A program made the position numbers and the translations under genes. Positions 63,152-64,000 of a stretch of 64,000 bases of DNA are shown one piece after another. Position 1 is the first letter of the stretch; each line of letters begins with the position of its first letter. This DNA is from Microbacterium sp. zg-B185 (lineage in GTDB: Bacteria > Actinomycetota > Actinomycetes > Actinomycetales > Microbacteriaceae), in NCBI RefSeq assembly GCF_030246885.1, contig NZ_CP126739.1, positions 2,418,001 to 2,482,000 on the forward strand, in the 5' to 3' direction. The notes beneath the pieces were generated by a model, which was given only the letters and a program-made list of their open reading frames with translations, was not told the origin of the DNA and searched no databases.

Positions 63152-64000
63152 ATGCCTGATACGAAACGGACGGCCAGCGGCGTGCTCGGCGGCCTCCTGG
63201 GACTGGTCGGACTGAGCGCTGTCGCGGGGGTTCTGATCACCGCGACGGTCACCCCCGCCATCGCCTTGTCCGGCGCGGCGGCGACCAGCGCGATCACGAT
63301 GTTCGACAACCTGCCCAGCGTCCTGGACATCGACAAGCTGATGGTGCCGACGACCGTGTACGCGAAGAACCCGGACACGGGCGAGGACATCCAGCTGGCC
63401 CAGTTCTACGACCAGAACCGCTCCCCGGTCGAGTTCACCGAGGTCGCTCCGGTCATGTACGACGCGATCCTCTCCAGCGAGGACCCCCGCTTCTATCAGC
63501 ATGGCGGTGTCGATCTGATCGGCACCTCGCGCGCGCTGCTGCAGAACATGCAGGGCGGCGGCGAGACGCAGGGCGGCTCATCGATCAGCCAGCAGTACGT
63601 CAAGAACGTCCTGATCCAGCGCTGCGAGCGCGACGCCACCACCGGCGAAGAGCTCCTGGACTGCTGGAACGAGGCGACCACGGCGTCAGGCACCGAGGGC
63701 ATCCAGCGCAAGCTGCAGGAGATGCGGTACGCGATCGCCCTGGAGCAGAAGTATTCCAAGAACGACATCCTGCTGGGCTACCTGAACATCGCCAACCTCG
63801 GCGGGCAGACCTACGGCGTCGACGCGGCCGCCAAGTACTACTTCGGCGTCGCGGCGAAGGATCTCACCCTGTCGCAGGCGGCGACGATCGCCGGAATCGT
63901 GCAGAACCCGAACACCTACCGGATCGACCAGCCCGCCGGATCGATCTTCGACGCCAACGGGGTCGGCTACAACAAGGCTCCCGACGGCCTGGTCGACGAC
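63152..64000 (+). CDS. Class A penicillin-binding protein, PonA-type (3' end outside window)
   Basis: The N-terminal 283 residues of a bifunctional peptidoglycan synthase. A membrane helix (LGGLLGLVGLSAVAGVLI) anchors it. The glycosyltransferase domain (GT51) has motif 1 SSEDPRFYQHGGVD with catalytic Glu110, motif 2 QGGSSISQQYVKN, motif 3 RKLQEMRYAIALEQKYSK and motif 4 LGYLNIANLGGQTYGVDAAA. The transpeptidase domain is beyond the window. Its position next to the DUF4177 and RidA genes suggests the PonA2 equivalent. Confidence 0.93.
   Translation, partial: MPDTKRTASGVLGGLLGLVGLSAVAGVLITATVTPAIALSGAAATSAITMFDNLPSVLDIDKLMVPTTVYAKNPDTGEDIQLAQFYDQNRSPVEFTEVAPVMYDAILSSEDPRFYQHGGVDLIGTSRALLQNMQGGGETQGGSSISQQYVKNVLIQRCERDATTGEELLDCWNEATTASGTEGIQRKLQEMRYAIALEQKYSKNDILLGYLNIANLGGQTYGVDAAAKYYFGVAAKDLTLSQAATIAGIVQNPNTYRIDQPAGSIFDANGVGYNKAPDGLVDD

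Overview
The window is chromosomal DNA from a high-GC Actinobacterium, most likely Microbacteriaceae (Microbacterium-like). I base this on codon use with G/C in nearly every third position, many GTG/TTG starts, CarD, GlnR, SigK/RskA and SenX3/RegX3 regulators, an IspDF fusion, an LAXTG-type cell-wall anchor, a 6C-type small RNA and tight gene coupling. Species assignment is inference. No rRNA, CRISPR array, transposase or integrase was found. Both window ends cut a gene.

Layout. 1-5200: small-molecule catabolism (M24-fold protein, beta-hydroxyacid dehydrogenase, unusual SDR, amidohydrolase, NAD(P)-binding protein). 5258-11675: the conserved block rlmB-cysS-ispDF-carD with a divergent LpqE-like lipoprotein gene; a DMT transporter and a GNAT gene sit antisense inside it. 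11724-26522: a phosphate-centred region: regX3-senX3, phoU, gpmA, a methyltransferase, ygfZ, a nitrobindin-like gene, glnR, ppk, a mutT1-like Nudix/phosphatase gene and pstSCAB. Direct repeats with an 11-bp period (PHO boxes) lie before phoU/senX3, ppk and pstS, so this region looks like one phosphate/polyphosphate module with the nitrogen regulator GlnR embedded in it.

26542-35918: pabC, an unidentified structured element, a conserved hypothetical gene, rskA-sigK with a divergent fasciclin lipoprotein gene behind a SigK-type promoter, tRNA-Lys, an MMPL transporter-pncA-GNAT operon and a DMT transporter sharing a palindromic operator. 36000-45800 looks accessory: a deaminase-like gene remnant, ZIP transporter, cation/proton antiporter, about 0.9 kb without a convincing gene, DUF6157, a lipoprotein, an ECF41 sigma factor divergent from two membrane proteins, a DHFR-like protein, an MFS exporter and a CGNR regulator.

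45905-64000: a 1108-residue LASTG-anchored surface protein, a quinone oxidoreductase, tRNA-Thr, and the conserved series TAP-like hydrolase-holB-tmk-topA, a Tad-type pilus cluster containing a 13-bp minisatellite, a 6C small RNA, acs, ridA, a DUF4177 gene and the start of a PonA-type penicillin-binding protein. The order topA, Tad genes, 6C RNA, acs, RidA/DUF4177, ponA resembles what I recall of the Mycobacterium Rv3646c-Rv3682 region, which helps the assignments.

The most novel items are the paired divergent ECF41-type promoters (41670-41729), the SigK-type promoter of the fasciclin gene, the 6C RNA, the minisatellite ahead of the pilin gene, the structured element at 27481-27597 and several degenerate or active-site-altered proteins.
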